DNA of 50,547 nucleotides from an uncultured Christensenella sp. (GTDB taxonomy: Bacteria; Bacillota; Clostridia; Christensenellales; UBA1242): NCBI GenBank assembly GCA_949296965.1, contig CASFQL010000029.1, positions 1 through 50,547 on the forward strand, given 5' to 3'. A program made the position numbers and the translations under genes. Numbering within the stretch: position 1 is the first letter of the stretch; the number at the start of each line of letters is the position of its first letter. Of this stretch, positions 7,855-16,553 are shown piece by piece. The notes under the pieces are model-generated. The model ran no database searches, had not been told where the DNA came from, and worked only from the letters and a program-made list of their open reading frames with translations.

Positions 7855-8800
7855 ACAAATTATAAAAGTATTAAATGAGATTAATTTACCCATATATATA
7901 ACAGGGCATAAAAACCCTGATTTTGACTCAATATCATCTTGCCTTGCTCTTGCAACTTATCTCAATTCTCTTAATAAGAGCGTCAATGTTCTACTAAAAA
8001 AAGAAGATGAGAATATTGTATTTAACAAAGATGATTTAAAATTTATCAAAAATGAAGTAAATGCAAAAAATTATTGCCTTATTATATTAGACTTAAATGA
8101 AATCAGTCGTCTAGGTCAATTTGATAAAGAGTTTAACAACGCAAGTTTAACAATTAATATAGACCACCATATGGGAAACGCAACAAAGGCAAACTATGTT
8201 TTTTCAAAGCCTAAAATAAGTAGCACTTGTGAAATAATATATAACATAATTTACATTTCTAATAAAAAATTATTAGAAGATAAAAACTTGTGCCAAAATA
8301 TATATTTAGGAATTATGACAGATACAAATTGTTTTACAAGAAGACTTACTAATAAAACCCTTTTTATAGCACAGAAACTAATAAATAAAGGAGTAAATTA
8401 CTTCTATCTTAATCAACAAACCCTTTGGAAAAGAAGTAAAAGTGAACTTCAAGCAGTTGGAGAGTTATGCTCTAAAATACAGGAAAATAGATTTTTTAAA
8501 TATGTAATAGTTGATAAGAGTATTCCCCCTTTTAAAGACTTAGACCTTAATTCCCTTACAAAAAAAGTTGCCGAAGATTTAAGACGACTTGAATATTTAG
8601 ATATTTTTGTATTTATTGTCTTAAAAGAAAAAAATTTTATAACAGGCAAAATAATGACAAATAATTGTGAAATAGCAGATAAATTAGCAAGTCTTTTAGG
8701 TGGTGGCGGGCATAAAAAAGAAGCAGGCTTTACTTGCAACTTTACAGTTAGTCAAATATTAGAAAAATTATCAACTTACTTTACAAATTTAAATCATTAA
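7844..8800 (+). CDS. DHH/DHHA1 phosphodiesterase, NrnA-like
   Basis: 318 aa. The DHH domain has all metal motifs: GHKNPDFDS, LIILDLNE, the signature NIDHHMGN and GIMTDTN. The C-terminal DHHA1 domain has LLGGGGHKKEAGF. Characterised relatives (NrnA, GdpP, PDE2) cleave pAp, short oligoribonucleotides, pGpG or linear/cyclic di-AMP. The start is set at ATG 7844: AGGA lies 7 nt upstream of it, whereas the ATG at 7838 is only 1 nt from that site. It overlaps the preceding stop by 11 nt, so translation is coupled. As the degrading enzyme in an operon with a nucleotide synthetase, it may remove the product of that enzyme or a by-product such as pAp. Confidence 0.9.
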   Translation: MNYKQIIKVLNEINLPIYITGHKNPDFDSISSCLALATYLNSLNKSVNVLLKKEDENIVFNKDDLKFIKNEVNAKNYCLIILDLNEISRLGQFDKEFNNASLTINIDHHMGNATKANYVFSKPKISSTCEIIYNIIYISNKKLLEDKNLCQNIYLGIMTDTNCFTRRLTNKTLFIAQKLINKGVNYFYLNQQTLWKRSKSELQAVGELCSKIQENRFFKYVIVDKSIPPFKDLDLNSLTKKVAEDLRRLEYLDIFVFIVLKEKNFITGKIMTNNCEIADKLASLLGGGGHKKEAGFTCNFTVSQILEKLSTYFTNLNH

Positions 8801-9065
8801 TTATTAAATATATATTATTTTTTAATTCTAAAACATATATAAAAATGATAATTAAACTAGCATTTAATTAGTTTTAAGAAATTAAAAAAATCAATAAATA
8901 AAGTATAGATAAAAAAAGTAAAATAATTAATGATTAAGTAATCACTAATAAATTAATAAAAAACAAATAAGATAAAATAATTGAGAATATTATTAATTAA
9001 AAAATAAAATGTTAATTAAATAATCAAATAATATTAATAGAATTTAACCTAAATATTTAATTTAC

Positions 9066-9107
9066 AAAACATAGTGAGAGATATTTTACTATGTTTTTTA
9101 TTTTTTT
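9066..9107 (+). terminator. intrinsic terminator after the RSH-like operon
   Basis: AAAACATAGT (9066-9075) pairs perfectly with ACTATGTTTT (9088-9097), followed by TTATTTTTTT. It lies ~265 bp past the DHH gene and is the first good plus-strand terminator after the operon. Confidence 0.75.
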
Positions 9108-9162
9108 ATTAAAACACAAATTAGAGAAAATTTTCATTATTAAAAAAGTTGTTAGAAATAAA

Positions 9163-9259
9163 ACAGGCTATGTGCTCAAAAGTGAAACTTTTGCGTGCAA
9201 TTTTATTTAAAATTGCACAGTGAAAATTTTTAATAAAATTTTCACAGCACATAGTCTGT
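9163..9259 (-). repeat. cloverleaf-like repeat, element A
   Basis: A 13-bp outer stem (9163-9175 with 9247-9259, one G-U) closes three adjacent hairpins. On the minus strand their order is GTGAAAATTTT arm, GTGCAATTTT arm, then AAAAGTTTCACTTTT arm, the same order as in elements B-E on the plus strand. It sits between the end of cwlD and the convergent DHH operon. Confidence 0.85.
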
Positions 9260-9310
9260 CCTTAATAACCTACAATATAAATTAGCAAATATAATCTTTT
9301 AAGTTTAAAA

Positions 9311-10024
9311 TTAATTATTAATAGGTTTATTTTCATTTAGATACTTAATTATCCCGCAAGAGATAGCATAACAGATTTTATTTTGATAATCTTCTTGTTG
9401 TAACAATCTTTCTTCATTTTCATTACTTAAAAAGCCACATTCAACAAGAGCAGATGGGATATCCGTGCAATTAACTATGTAATAATCTCCTACCTTAGCC
9501 TGAGATTTTGCATTGTCAATGTTACCATACATTTGACTTTGGATATCTTGGGCAAGATTTTTGCCTTCTTCATTTCCACTTTTATAAAAAACCTGAGCAC
9601 CTTTACAACTTCTTAAAGGGAAACTATTCATATGTATTGAAATAACAAGGTCAGGCGAATTTTGTTCAATGATAGTTTTGCGTTTTAACATATCACTTCT
9701 TTTCAAATTTGAAACACCCTTTTCATAAAGTCCATTTTCGTCAGTCCTTGTTAAAACAACGGAAATATTCATATTAGAAAGTTGTTTTGCTAGATTATAA
9801 GCATACTTTAAATTTAAATCGCTTTCATATACTCCCGTTGATTTACCAACGCACCCTCCATCAATTCCACCATGTCCAGCATCAACTACAACTAAATATT
9901 CACTATTTGGGACAAGATAAACATATTCCGTTTTATATTGTCTTGCAATAAAAATACTTGATAAAACAACAAATAAGAAAACAACAACACAAATAATATA
10001 TTTTTTCTTTAAAACTACTACCAT
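9311..10024 (-). CDS. cwlD: N-acetylmuramoyl-L-alanine amidase, CwlD-like
   Basis: ~237 aa Amidase_3 zinc hydrolase. An N-terminal signal-anchor segment (~residues 4-26, KYIICVVVFLFVVLSSIFIA) puts it outside the membrane. The zinc ligands are visible: His in VVDAGHGG, Glu in GVYESDLNLKY and His in SIHMNSF. The catalytic Glu is in ALVECGFLSN. CwlD makes muramic-delta-lactam in spore cortex, which marks the cortex for germination enzymes. Size and single-domain layout fit. The ATG at 10024 is preferred over the TTG at 10036 because it gives the usual short N-terminus; the SD is weak (GAGAT). It is transcribed alone, downstream of tsaD. Confidence 0.88.
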   Translation of the reverse strand: MVVVLKKKYIICVVVFLFVVLSSIFIARQYKTEYVYLVPNSEYLVVVDAGHGGIDGGCVGKSTGVYESDLNLKYAYNLAKQLSNMNISVVLTRTDENGLYEKGVSNLKRSDMLKRKTIIEQNSPDLVISIHMNSFPLRSCKGAQVFYKSGNEEGKNLAQDIQSQMYGNIDNAKSQAKVGDYYIVNCTDIPSALVECGFLSNENEERLLQQEDYQNKICYAISCGIIKYLNENKPINN

Positions 10025-10036
10025 AAAATATCTCAA

Positions 10037-10413
10037 ATTATATTAAAGTATATTAACTTAAATAAAATTTTAGAATATTTTATTATTATACAAAAAAAAT
10101 ACTCTTACATAAAATAAGAGCATTAGACTTAAAAGATATTTTATTAAGTATTGTTAAAATAAAACTATATTAAAGTATATAGTTATTATTTTGCTAAAAT
10201 TTTTACAATCTAGGTTAGTAAATAAAATTTATATATACTAGTGCAACTATCTATTTTGCGGGCTTTGTGCGTAAAAATTTTTTTAAAATTTTTACAGTGA
10301 AGTTTTAAACTTAAAACTTCACACAAAAGTTTCACTTTTGTCACAAAGCCCACAAATCTCACTAAAATAATTTTATACAAACAAATTGATAAAAAGAAAC
10401 TAAAAATCACTAA
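10037..10413. other. 377-bp intergenic region between tsaD and cwlD
   Basis: AT-rich, with no gene. It contains cloverleaf-like element B (10260-10351), ~60 bp after the tsaD stop. A short hairpin (CTCTTA/TAAGAG near 10103) lacks a U tract. Confidence 0.7.
10260..10351 (+). repeat. cloverleaf-like repeat, element B
   Basis: Outer stem GGGCTTTGTG (10260-10269) with CACAAAGCCC (10342-10351). Inner hairpins in order: a GTAAAAATTTT arm, a GTGAAGTTTTAA arm and a CAAAAGTTTCACTTTTG arm. The upstream flank contains CAACTAT, also found before elements D and E. Confidence 0.88.
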
Positions 10414-11466
10414 TTAAAGCGGAATATTTGAAACTGCATCAAGGTTAATATCACTTAACCCAACACCATTTAAAAGATTAAAGTAACCCATACTTGCAAT
10501 CATTGCTGCATTATCAGTGCAAAGACTAAAATCTGGGAAGTAAACTTTAATATTTTCTTTATCTCCAGATTTTTTCAAATTATCTCTTAGAAAACTATTA
10601 GCAGAAACTCCACCCGCCACACAAATTTTATCATAGCCCTTTTCCTTACAAGCCCTAACAGTTTTTTCAATTAAAGGCAGGTATGCTTCATTTTCAAAAG
10701 AGCAACAAATATCATTAACAGGAATTTCTTTATTTTTTTGATTAAGTTTATTAACATAATTTATAATTGCTGTTTTTAAACCACTAAAACTACTATCATA
10801 ACTTTTTTTCAAAGAGTCTTTAACAAACTTAATTGAATATGAGCCTTGTTTAGCACACTTATCAATTTTAGGTCCCCCCGGGTAACCAAGACCAATTACC
10901 CTTGCTACCTTATCCCCCGCTTCACCTATTGCGTCATCAAGGGTGCTACCTATTAAATTAAAATGAATATAATCTACAACTTCAACAATTGCAGTATGTC
11001 CACCACTAACAATCAGACCTATAAAAGGTGGAACCAAATCTTTATGAGTAATATAATTTGCACACATATGTCCCCTAATGTGATTAACTGCAATAAGTGG
11101 GATATTTAGAGAATAACTTAAAGATTTAGCAAAACTTACTCCAACCATAAGGGCTCCAATAAGTCCAGCTCCATAAGTAACGGCAATAGCGTCAATATCT
11201 TTTAACTTCAAATTAGCACTACTTAAAGCATTGTCTAAAACATTAGTTATAGCCATAACATGATTTCTACTAGCAACCTCTGGGACAACCCCGCCAAAAC
11301 GAGTATGAATATCAATTTGAGTAGAAATTATATTTGACAAAACTTCTCTACCGTTTTTAACAATTGCAACCGAAGTTTCATCACAACTACTCTCAATCCC
11401 AAGAATTATTATATCTTTTTTCTTTTTAAGTTCATCTACTTTTTTTTGCATTTGTTCAAAATACAT
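10414..11466 (-). CDS. tsaD: tRNA N6-adenosine threonylcarbamoyltransferase
   Basis: TsaD (Gcp/YgjD family), the enzyme that transfers threonylcarbamoyl to A37 of ANN-decoding tRNAs. The ASKHA fold begins with ILGIESSCDETSVAIV. The iron-binding HxxxH is NHIRGHM, VSGGHTAIV is the phosphate loop, and CVAGGVSANSFLR and SLCTDNAAMIA are the C-terminal motifs. ~350 aa, with an ~18-residue N-terminal extension before the usual start. The start is ATG 11466, because AGGTG (11473-11477) lies 6 nt upstream; the GTG 9 nt earlier overlaps that SD. It follows prfB closely, so it is probably co-transcribed. Confidence 0.96.
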   Translation of the reverse strand: MYFEQMQKKVDELKKKKDIIILGIESSCDETSVAIVKNGREVLSNIISTQIDIHTRFGGVVPEVASRNHVMAITNVLDNALSSANLKLKDIDAIAVTYGAGLIGALMVGVSFAKSLSYSLNIPLIAVNHIRGHMCANYITHKDLVPPFIGLIVSGGHTAIVEVVDYIHFNLIGSTLDDAIGEAGDKVARVIGLGYPGGPKIDKCAKQGSYSIKFVKDSLKKSYDSSFSGLKTAIINYVNKLNQKNKEIPVNDICCSFENEAYLPLIEKTVRACKEKGYDKICVAGGVSANSFLRDNLKKSGDKENIKVYFPDFSLCTDNAAMIASMGYFNLLNGVGLSDINLDAVSNIPL

Positions 11467-11475
11467 AATAAACAC

Positions 11476-12574
11476 CTACAAACTCTTTTTTAAATAATCT
11501 AATATAAAAGGTTTAATATCGCCGTCCATAACAGCACTTACATTAGAAGTTTCAAAATTAGTTCTATGGTCTTTAACCATAGTATACGGGCAAAAAACAT
11601 AAGACCTAATTTGACTACCCCACTCAATCTTTTTTATATCGCCTTTGATTTCATTTGTCAACTTCTGTCTTTCTTGTTCTTTTAAATTGATAAGTTTACT
11701 TTTTAAAATTTTAAAAGCCATTTCTCTATTTTGAATTTGACTTCTTTCATTTTGACAAGTTACAACAATTCCTGTTGGGAAGTGAGTAATTCTAATAGCC
11801 GAGTCAGTTTTATTTACATGTTGACCGCCAGCCCCGCTACTTCTATAAGTATCTATTCTAATGTCATCTGGGTTAATTTTAACATCTTCATCATCTTCAA
11901 TTTCAGGTATAACTTCAAGGCTAGCAAAACTAGTATGCCTTCTCTTATTTGCGTCAAACGGTGAAATTCTAACAAGCCTATGAACTCCACTTTCTGCCTT
12001 TAAATAACCATAGGGTTTATCCCCATTAACTACAAAAGTTATGCTTTTTATCCCCGCTTCATCTCCTTCAACGGTATCTAAAATTTCATATGAATAATTA
12101 TTTTTTTCACAAAATCTAGCATACATTCTAAAAAGCATATCCGCCCAATCTTGTGCTTCTGTTCCACCCGCCCCTGCGTGAATAGACAAAATTGCAGGGC
12201 AATCATCATAAGGATTATTTAGTAGAGTATCAATAGTTTTTTGTTCTAAATAATCTTCAAAATTTTTAATTAATTCGTTAAGTTCATTTAATGAAGTTTC
12301 ATCGTCCATTTCAGTTAAAAGGTCAATTAAGAATTCAATATCACTTTCATATTTTTCAAGGGTTTTAATTGTTTCAAGTTTATCTTCAATAACCTTTATC
12401 TCTCTACCATTCTTTTTAACTAACTCTAAATTTGAATAAAAATCGCTTTTTTCTTGCTCTTCTTTCTTTTTTTCTAAAAGTTCAATTAATTTAGTTTTGT
12501 CAAAGACACTCCTTTAAGTAATTGCTTTTATCTTTTAATTTTAAAAATTTTTCTCTTTGCTCGTCAATAACCAC
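11476..12574 (-). CDS. prfB: peptide chain release factor 2, with programmed +1 frameshift
   Basis: RF2 terminates translation at UAA and UGA. It shows the RF2-specific SPF tripeptide (HRLVRISPFDANKRRHTSF) and the catalytic GGQ (SSGAGGQHVNKT). The gene is in two frames: GTG at 12574 opens a 24-codon leader ending in CTT TGA C, and a +1 shift continues for 341 codons. The product is 365 aa, the normal size. The GTG has AGGAG 7 nt upstream. Autoregulation is standard: low RF2 favours the shift. The leader is preceded by cloverleaf-like element C. Order comFC-secA-prfB resembles Bacillus. Confidence 0.97.
12499..12513 (-). promoter_or_regulatory. prfB +1 programmed frameshift site
   Basis: Minus strand: AGGAG (12509-12513), TGT, then CTT TGA C. 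The internal SD three bases before CTT and the UGA-C stop context match the universal RF2 frameshift signal. Reading CTT then GAC restores the RF2 frame. Confidence 0.97.
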
Positions 12575-12602
12575 TTTTTTTCTCCTAATCAAATTAAATT
12601 AC

Positions 12603-12692
12603 AAATTGTGTGCTGTAAAAATTTATACCAAATTTTTACTATAAAGTTTTGACAAACTTTATTAAAAAGCCCACGCTTTTTTCACACAATTT
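12603..12692 (+). repeat. cloverleaf-like repeat, element C, in the prfB leader
   Basis: Outer stem AAATTGTGTG (12603-12612) with CACACAATTT (12683-12692). Three inner hairpins follow: GTAAAAATTT..AAATTTTTAC, ATAAAGTTT..AAACTTTAT and AAAAAGC..GCTTTTT. The third arm and the outer stem differ in sequence from the other copies but still pair. The element ends 16 nt upstream of the prfB SD on the opposite strand. Confidence 0.82.
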
Positions 12693-13056
12693 TGATTTGT
12701 CGTCGTTAAGTAAAAGTAAAAATAAATTCGCTATTATACCTTAATTTCTTATAAATTAAATTACATACAATTATCAAAATGATTTAGTTAATCAAAAAAT
12801 ATTCTTAACCACAATCATCTTTACTTTCTTATTTTTTATATTCTGTCAAATTAAAACTAATTAATATAGTAAAAAACATTTTATCTAAACAAAACTATAA
12901 ATAAACATAATACTAATCAAACTCGTTAAAATCACACAATCTTTTAGACTTTACCTAAATCTACGGGTAAAACTTAAACCGTATATATAAAAATAAAGAA
13001 AATAACATAAAAGTCATAGAAACAAATTTTAAAAAATTACAAAAAATATAAAAAAA
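12693..13056. other. 364-bp intergenic region, secA to prfB
   Basis: AT-rich spacer with no gene. I see no convincing terminator or promoter, although prfB would need one here if it is not co-transcribed with secA. Confidence 0.6.
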
Positions 13057-15729
13057 CTACCTTCCACAGCAATATTTATATTTTTTACCGCTACCACATG
13101 GGCAAGGGTCATTTCTTCCTACTACTTTATTTGACTTTGCTTGAACGAATTTATCGTTTGTTTTTGTAGGGACAGGTCTTTTTGGCATTTTGAGTTCTGG
13201 GACTAATTTAACTTTGGTATTAATTAAGAAAGTGCAAGTATACTCCCTTATTTTTTCAATCATTTCATCAAACAAGTCAAAGCCCTCTCTTTTATACTCT
13301 ACAAGTGGATTATGACCGCCATAAGCCTGTAAACCAATTTCTTTCTTCAAAATTTCCATAGTATCAATATGTTCCATCCAAAGAATATCAACAACTCTTA
13401 AAAGGAAATTCCTTTCAAGCCTTGAAAAATCAAAATTAATTTCTTTTGCTTCTTTTACAACATTTTCATATCTTTTCAAAACTAAATCTAAAATTTTAGC
13501 ATAAACTTCTTCTGCTTCAAGGTCTTCAACAAATTCTTCTGTAACTACATTACTACCTTTTTCAAAAAGTTTAACTTCAAGTTCTTTGTTTAACTTGTCT
13601 AAATCCCAATCAAAGTAAGGTTTTTCATCATCAATTACGCTATAAACTGTCCTTCTAACAACATCTGGGAACATATCAAGCACTTCACTATGAATATCTA
13701 CACCTTCTAGGACTTTGTTTCTCTCTCCGTAGATAATTTCCCTTTGCTTGCTCATAACATCGTCATACTCTAACACAAATTTCCTTGAAGCATAATTTTG
13801 GGCTTCAATCTTCTTTTGAGCACTTTCTATTTGCCTTGAAAGCATTTTAATTTGGAAAGGAGTATCATCATCAATTCTAAAAGCCCTAGCGATAGCCTTC
13901 ATTCTATCCCCGCCAAATCTTCTAATTAAATCGTCTTCCATTGAAACATAAAAAACACTTGAACCAGGGTCGCCCTGTCTACCTGCACGACCTCTTAACT
14001 GATTGTCAATACGCCTACTTTCGTGTCTTTCTGTGCCTAAGATACAAAGCCCACCTAAATCAATAACTTTTTGCTTTTCTTCATCAGTAATTTTTTGATT
14101 TTCGTTAAGAATTTTGTTATAAAGTTCTTTAAGTTCTCTCATCTCCTCACTAAGAGAAGTAGTATAATCGCTAACAAGTTCAATTTCGTTAGCATTATAA
14201 CCTTTATCAATTAAATATTTTTTTGTCAAAAATTTAGCATTTCCGCCAAGCAAAATATCCGTTCCACGCCCCGCCATATTAGTTGCAATAGTAACGGCAC
14301 CAATTCGACCAGCCTGAGCAACAATATTCGACTCTTGTTCGTGGTTTTTAGCATTCAAAACTACATGCCTTACGCCTTCTTTTTTTAGTAAAGCACTTAA
14401 CAACTCACTCTTTTCGACCGTTGAAGTGCCAACAAGAATAGGTCTACCCGTCTTATTAATTTCAACAATTTTATTTACAACCGCCCTAAATTTACCCTGT
14501 TCTGTTGTATAAATTATATCAGGGTAATCTTTTCTTTTTATAGGAAGATTAGTTGGAATAGTTACAACATCTAGCCCATATATTCCATTAAATTCAGTTT
14601 CTTCTGTCTTAGCAGTTCCTGTCATACCGCTAAGTTTGTTATATAATCTAAAATAATTTTGGAAAGTTATAGTTGCAAGAGTTTTATTTTCGTCCTTAAT
14701 TTTAACGCCTTCCTTTGCCTCAATCGCTTGATGAAGTCCTTCACTATATCTTCTTCCTGGCATAAGACGGCCTGTAAACTCATCAACAATTATAATTTCG
14801 CCATCTTTAACAATATAGTTATCATCTCTTTTCATTATGAAATTTGCTCTAATTGCATTGTTAATATGATGATTGAGTTCAATGTTGTTTATATCAGATA
14901 AATTGTCAACCTTGAAAAAAGTTTCAGCCTTTGAAACACCGCTTTCAGTAAGTCTAATTTGTTTTAGTTTTTCATCAATTTCATAGTCTTCCTTTGTAAG
15001 TCTACTAGCAAATCTTTGAGCAGTATAATACATCTCGCTTGACTTAAAACCTTGACCAGAAATAATAAGTGGAGTTCTAGCCTCATCAATCAAAATACTA
15101 TCCACTTCGTCAACAATGGCAAAATGCTGTCCGCGTTGCACCTTTTGAGAAATATCTTGGACCATATTATCTCTTAAATAATCAAAGCCTAATTCGTTAT
15201 TTGTGCAGTAAGTGATATCGCAATTATAGGCATCTCTCTTTTCTTTTTCACTCATATTTGAAAGATTAACCCCAACAGTAAGTCCTAAAAATTTATGAAC
15301 CTTTCCCATCCATTCGGCATCTCTTTTTGCAAGATATTCATTGACAGTAACAATGTGAACACCTTTACCCAACAAAGCATTCAAGTATGCAGGCAAAGTT
15401 GCAACAAGAGTCTTACCTTCACCTGTTCTCATCTCAGCAATACGCCCTTGGTGCAAACAAATACCGCCAAGCAGTTGAACATGGAAATGTTTCATATTTA
15501 AAACTCTTTTACTAGCCTCTCTAACTGTTGCATATGCTTCTGGCAAAATATCGTCAAGTGTTTCTCCGTTTTTTAAACGCTCTTTAAAAATTCCCGTCAT
15601 TTTCATAAGTTCTAAATCAGTCTTTTTAGAAAACTCGTCATCAAGTTCTTCAATTTTAGAAGCAATTTTCTCCAATCTATTTATATGACGAGTGTTATCC
15701 GAAGCAAATATTTTTGAAAATAAACCCAT
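13057..15729 (-). CDS. secA: preprotein translocase ATPase SecA
   Basis: 890 aa, full-length. Motor of the Sec export system at the cytoplasmic membrane. Walker A is MRTGEGKTLVATLP near residue 100, Walker B VDEVDSILIDEARTPL, helicase motifs TNMAGRGTDI and RIDNQLRGRAGRQGDPG, and the C-terminal zinc finger CPCGSGKKYKYCC that binds SecB or ribosomes. The start MGLFSKIFASDN is typical; AAGGAG lies ~12 nt upstream, rather far. It follows comFC and precedes prfB, as in Bacillus. Confidence 0.98.
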   Translation of the reverse strand: MGLFSKIFASDNTRHINRLEKIASKIEELDDEFSKKTDLELMKMTGIFKERLKNGETLDDILPEAYATVREASKRVLNMKHFHVQLLGGICLHQGRIAEMRTGEGKTLVATLPAYLNALLGKGVHIVTVNEYLAKRDAEWMGKVHKFLGLTVGVNLSNMSEKEKRDAYNCDITYCTNNELGFDYLRDNMVQDISQKVQRGQHFAIVDEVDSILIDEARTPLIISGQGFKSSEMYYTAQRFASRLTKEDYEIDEKLKQIRLTESGVSKAETFFKVDNLSDINNIELNHHINNAIRANFIMKRDDNYIVKDGEIIIVDEFTGRLMPGRRYSEGLHQAIEAKEGVKIKDENKTLATITFQNYFRLYNKLSGMTGTAKTEETEFNGIYGLDVVTIPTNLPIKRKDYPDIIYTTEQGKFRAVVNKIVEINKTGRPILVGTSTVEKSELLSALLKKEGVRHVVLNAKNHEQESNIVAQAGRIGAVTIATNMAGRGTDILLGGNAKFLTKKYLIDKGYNANEIELVSDYTTSLSEEMRELKELYNKILNENQKITDEEKQKVIDLGGLCILGTERHESRRIDNQLRGRAGRQGDPGSSVFYVSMEDDLIRRFGGDRMKAIARAFRIDDDTPFQIKMLSRQIESAQKKIEAQNYASRKFVLEYDDVMSKQREIIYGERNKVLEGVDIHSEVLDMFPDVVRRTVYSVIDDEKPYFDWDLDKLNKELEVKLFEKGSNVVTEEFVEDLEAEEVYAKILDLVLKRYENVVKEAKEINFDFSRLERNFLLRVVDILWMEHIDTMEILKKEIGLQAYGGHNPLVEYKREGFDLFDEMIEKIREYTCTFLINTKVKLVPELKMPKRPVPTKTNDKFVQAKSNKVVGRNDPCPCGSGKKYKYCCGR

Positions 15730-15830
15730 ATAAAAATTTTTCTCCTTACAAACTAGTATTCTACAACATTTTTTTGTAAAATAAAAGATATTTTTTAGTA
15801 TTTAGTATTATACTACAAAAAAACTAATTT

Positions 15831-16553
15831 TTAGGCATGACAAAACTCCATACCAATAACTTTACTTGCACCTTTGTTCTTTAAAGTTTTAGCAATTTCA
15901 TTAATAGTCGCTCCCGTTGTGTAAACATCATCAACAATCAAAACAGTTTTATCTTTTAAATCAATGTTATCTACAACGAAGAAAGCCCCTTCTAAATTTT
16001 TGCGTCTTTGATCGCGGGTTAAATGAGTTTGTGTTTCGGTATTTTTGATACGAAGAATTGCATTTTTACAATAATTTAGATTAAGAATTTCACAAAACTT
16101 TAAAGCAATTAAGTCTGCTTGATTAAAGCCTCTTAACTTTATTCTATCATTACTAACAGGAACACTAAAAACATAGTCAATATTTAAACTACAAACTTCC
16201 CTAAATTTGTCCGCCATAAAACAAGCAATAGTTTTTGCTACATACTTTTCCTTACCATACTTTAACTTATAGACAAGACTTTTAGCGGTTTTGTCAAATT
16301 TACAAACGCAAATTACAAAATCAAAAGCATTTGTCGTGTTTTTACAACCGTTACAAATTCTGTCAAAAGAAGTTATTTCATCTCCACATTTTTCGCAACC
16401 AAATTCAATAAACTTTATTTGTTTGTAGCAATCATCACACAAATAATAGTGATTATTTTCCAGTCTTTCATTTGAACAAAGGACACAACAAAACTCTTCG
16501 CCAAAAAGTTCTTTTTTAAAGTCCTTAAATAATTGTTTACAAATTTTATCCAT
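15831..16553 (-). CDS. ComF-family phosphoribosyltransferase-like protein
   Basis: 240 aa. The N-terminal half has paired Cys motifs of a zinc ribbon (CCVLC, CDDC, CEKC, CNGC). The C-terminal half is a phosphoribosyltransferase fold with the PRPP loop TVLIVDDVYTTGATINE. ComFC-type proteins take part in DNA uptake in competent bacteria, and are widespread in non-competent ones with unclear roles. It overlaps the recD2 stop by 8 nt, so the two are co-transcribed and coupled. Confidence 0.9.
   Translation of the reverse strand: MDKICKQLFKDFKKELFGEEFCCVLCSNERLENNHYYLCDDCYKQIKFIEFGCEKCGDEITSFDRICNGCKNTTNAFDFVICVCKFDKTAKSLVYKLKYGKEKYVAKTIACFMADKFREVCSLNIDYVFSVPVSNDRIKLRGFNQADLIALKFCEILNLNYCKNAILRIKNTETQTHLTRDQRRKNLEGAFFVVDNIDLKDKTVLIVDDVYTTGATINEIAKTLKNKGASKVIGMEFCHA

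Larger units (their letters stand above)
8801..9310. other. 510-bp convergent intergenic region
   Basis: Very AT-rich, with no gene. It holds the terminator at 9066-9107 and cloverleaf-like element A at 9163-9259, the latter ~50 bp past the cwlD stop. Confidence 0.7.

Noticed and set aside
11476..12309. Truncated 277-aa RF2 starting at 12309
   Set aside because: The full 365-aa protein is recovered through the standard CTT-TGA-C frameshift.
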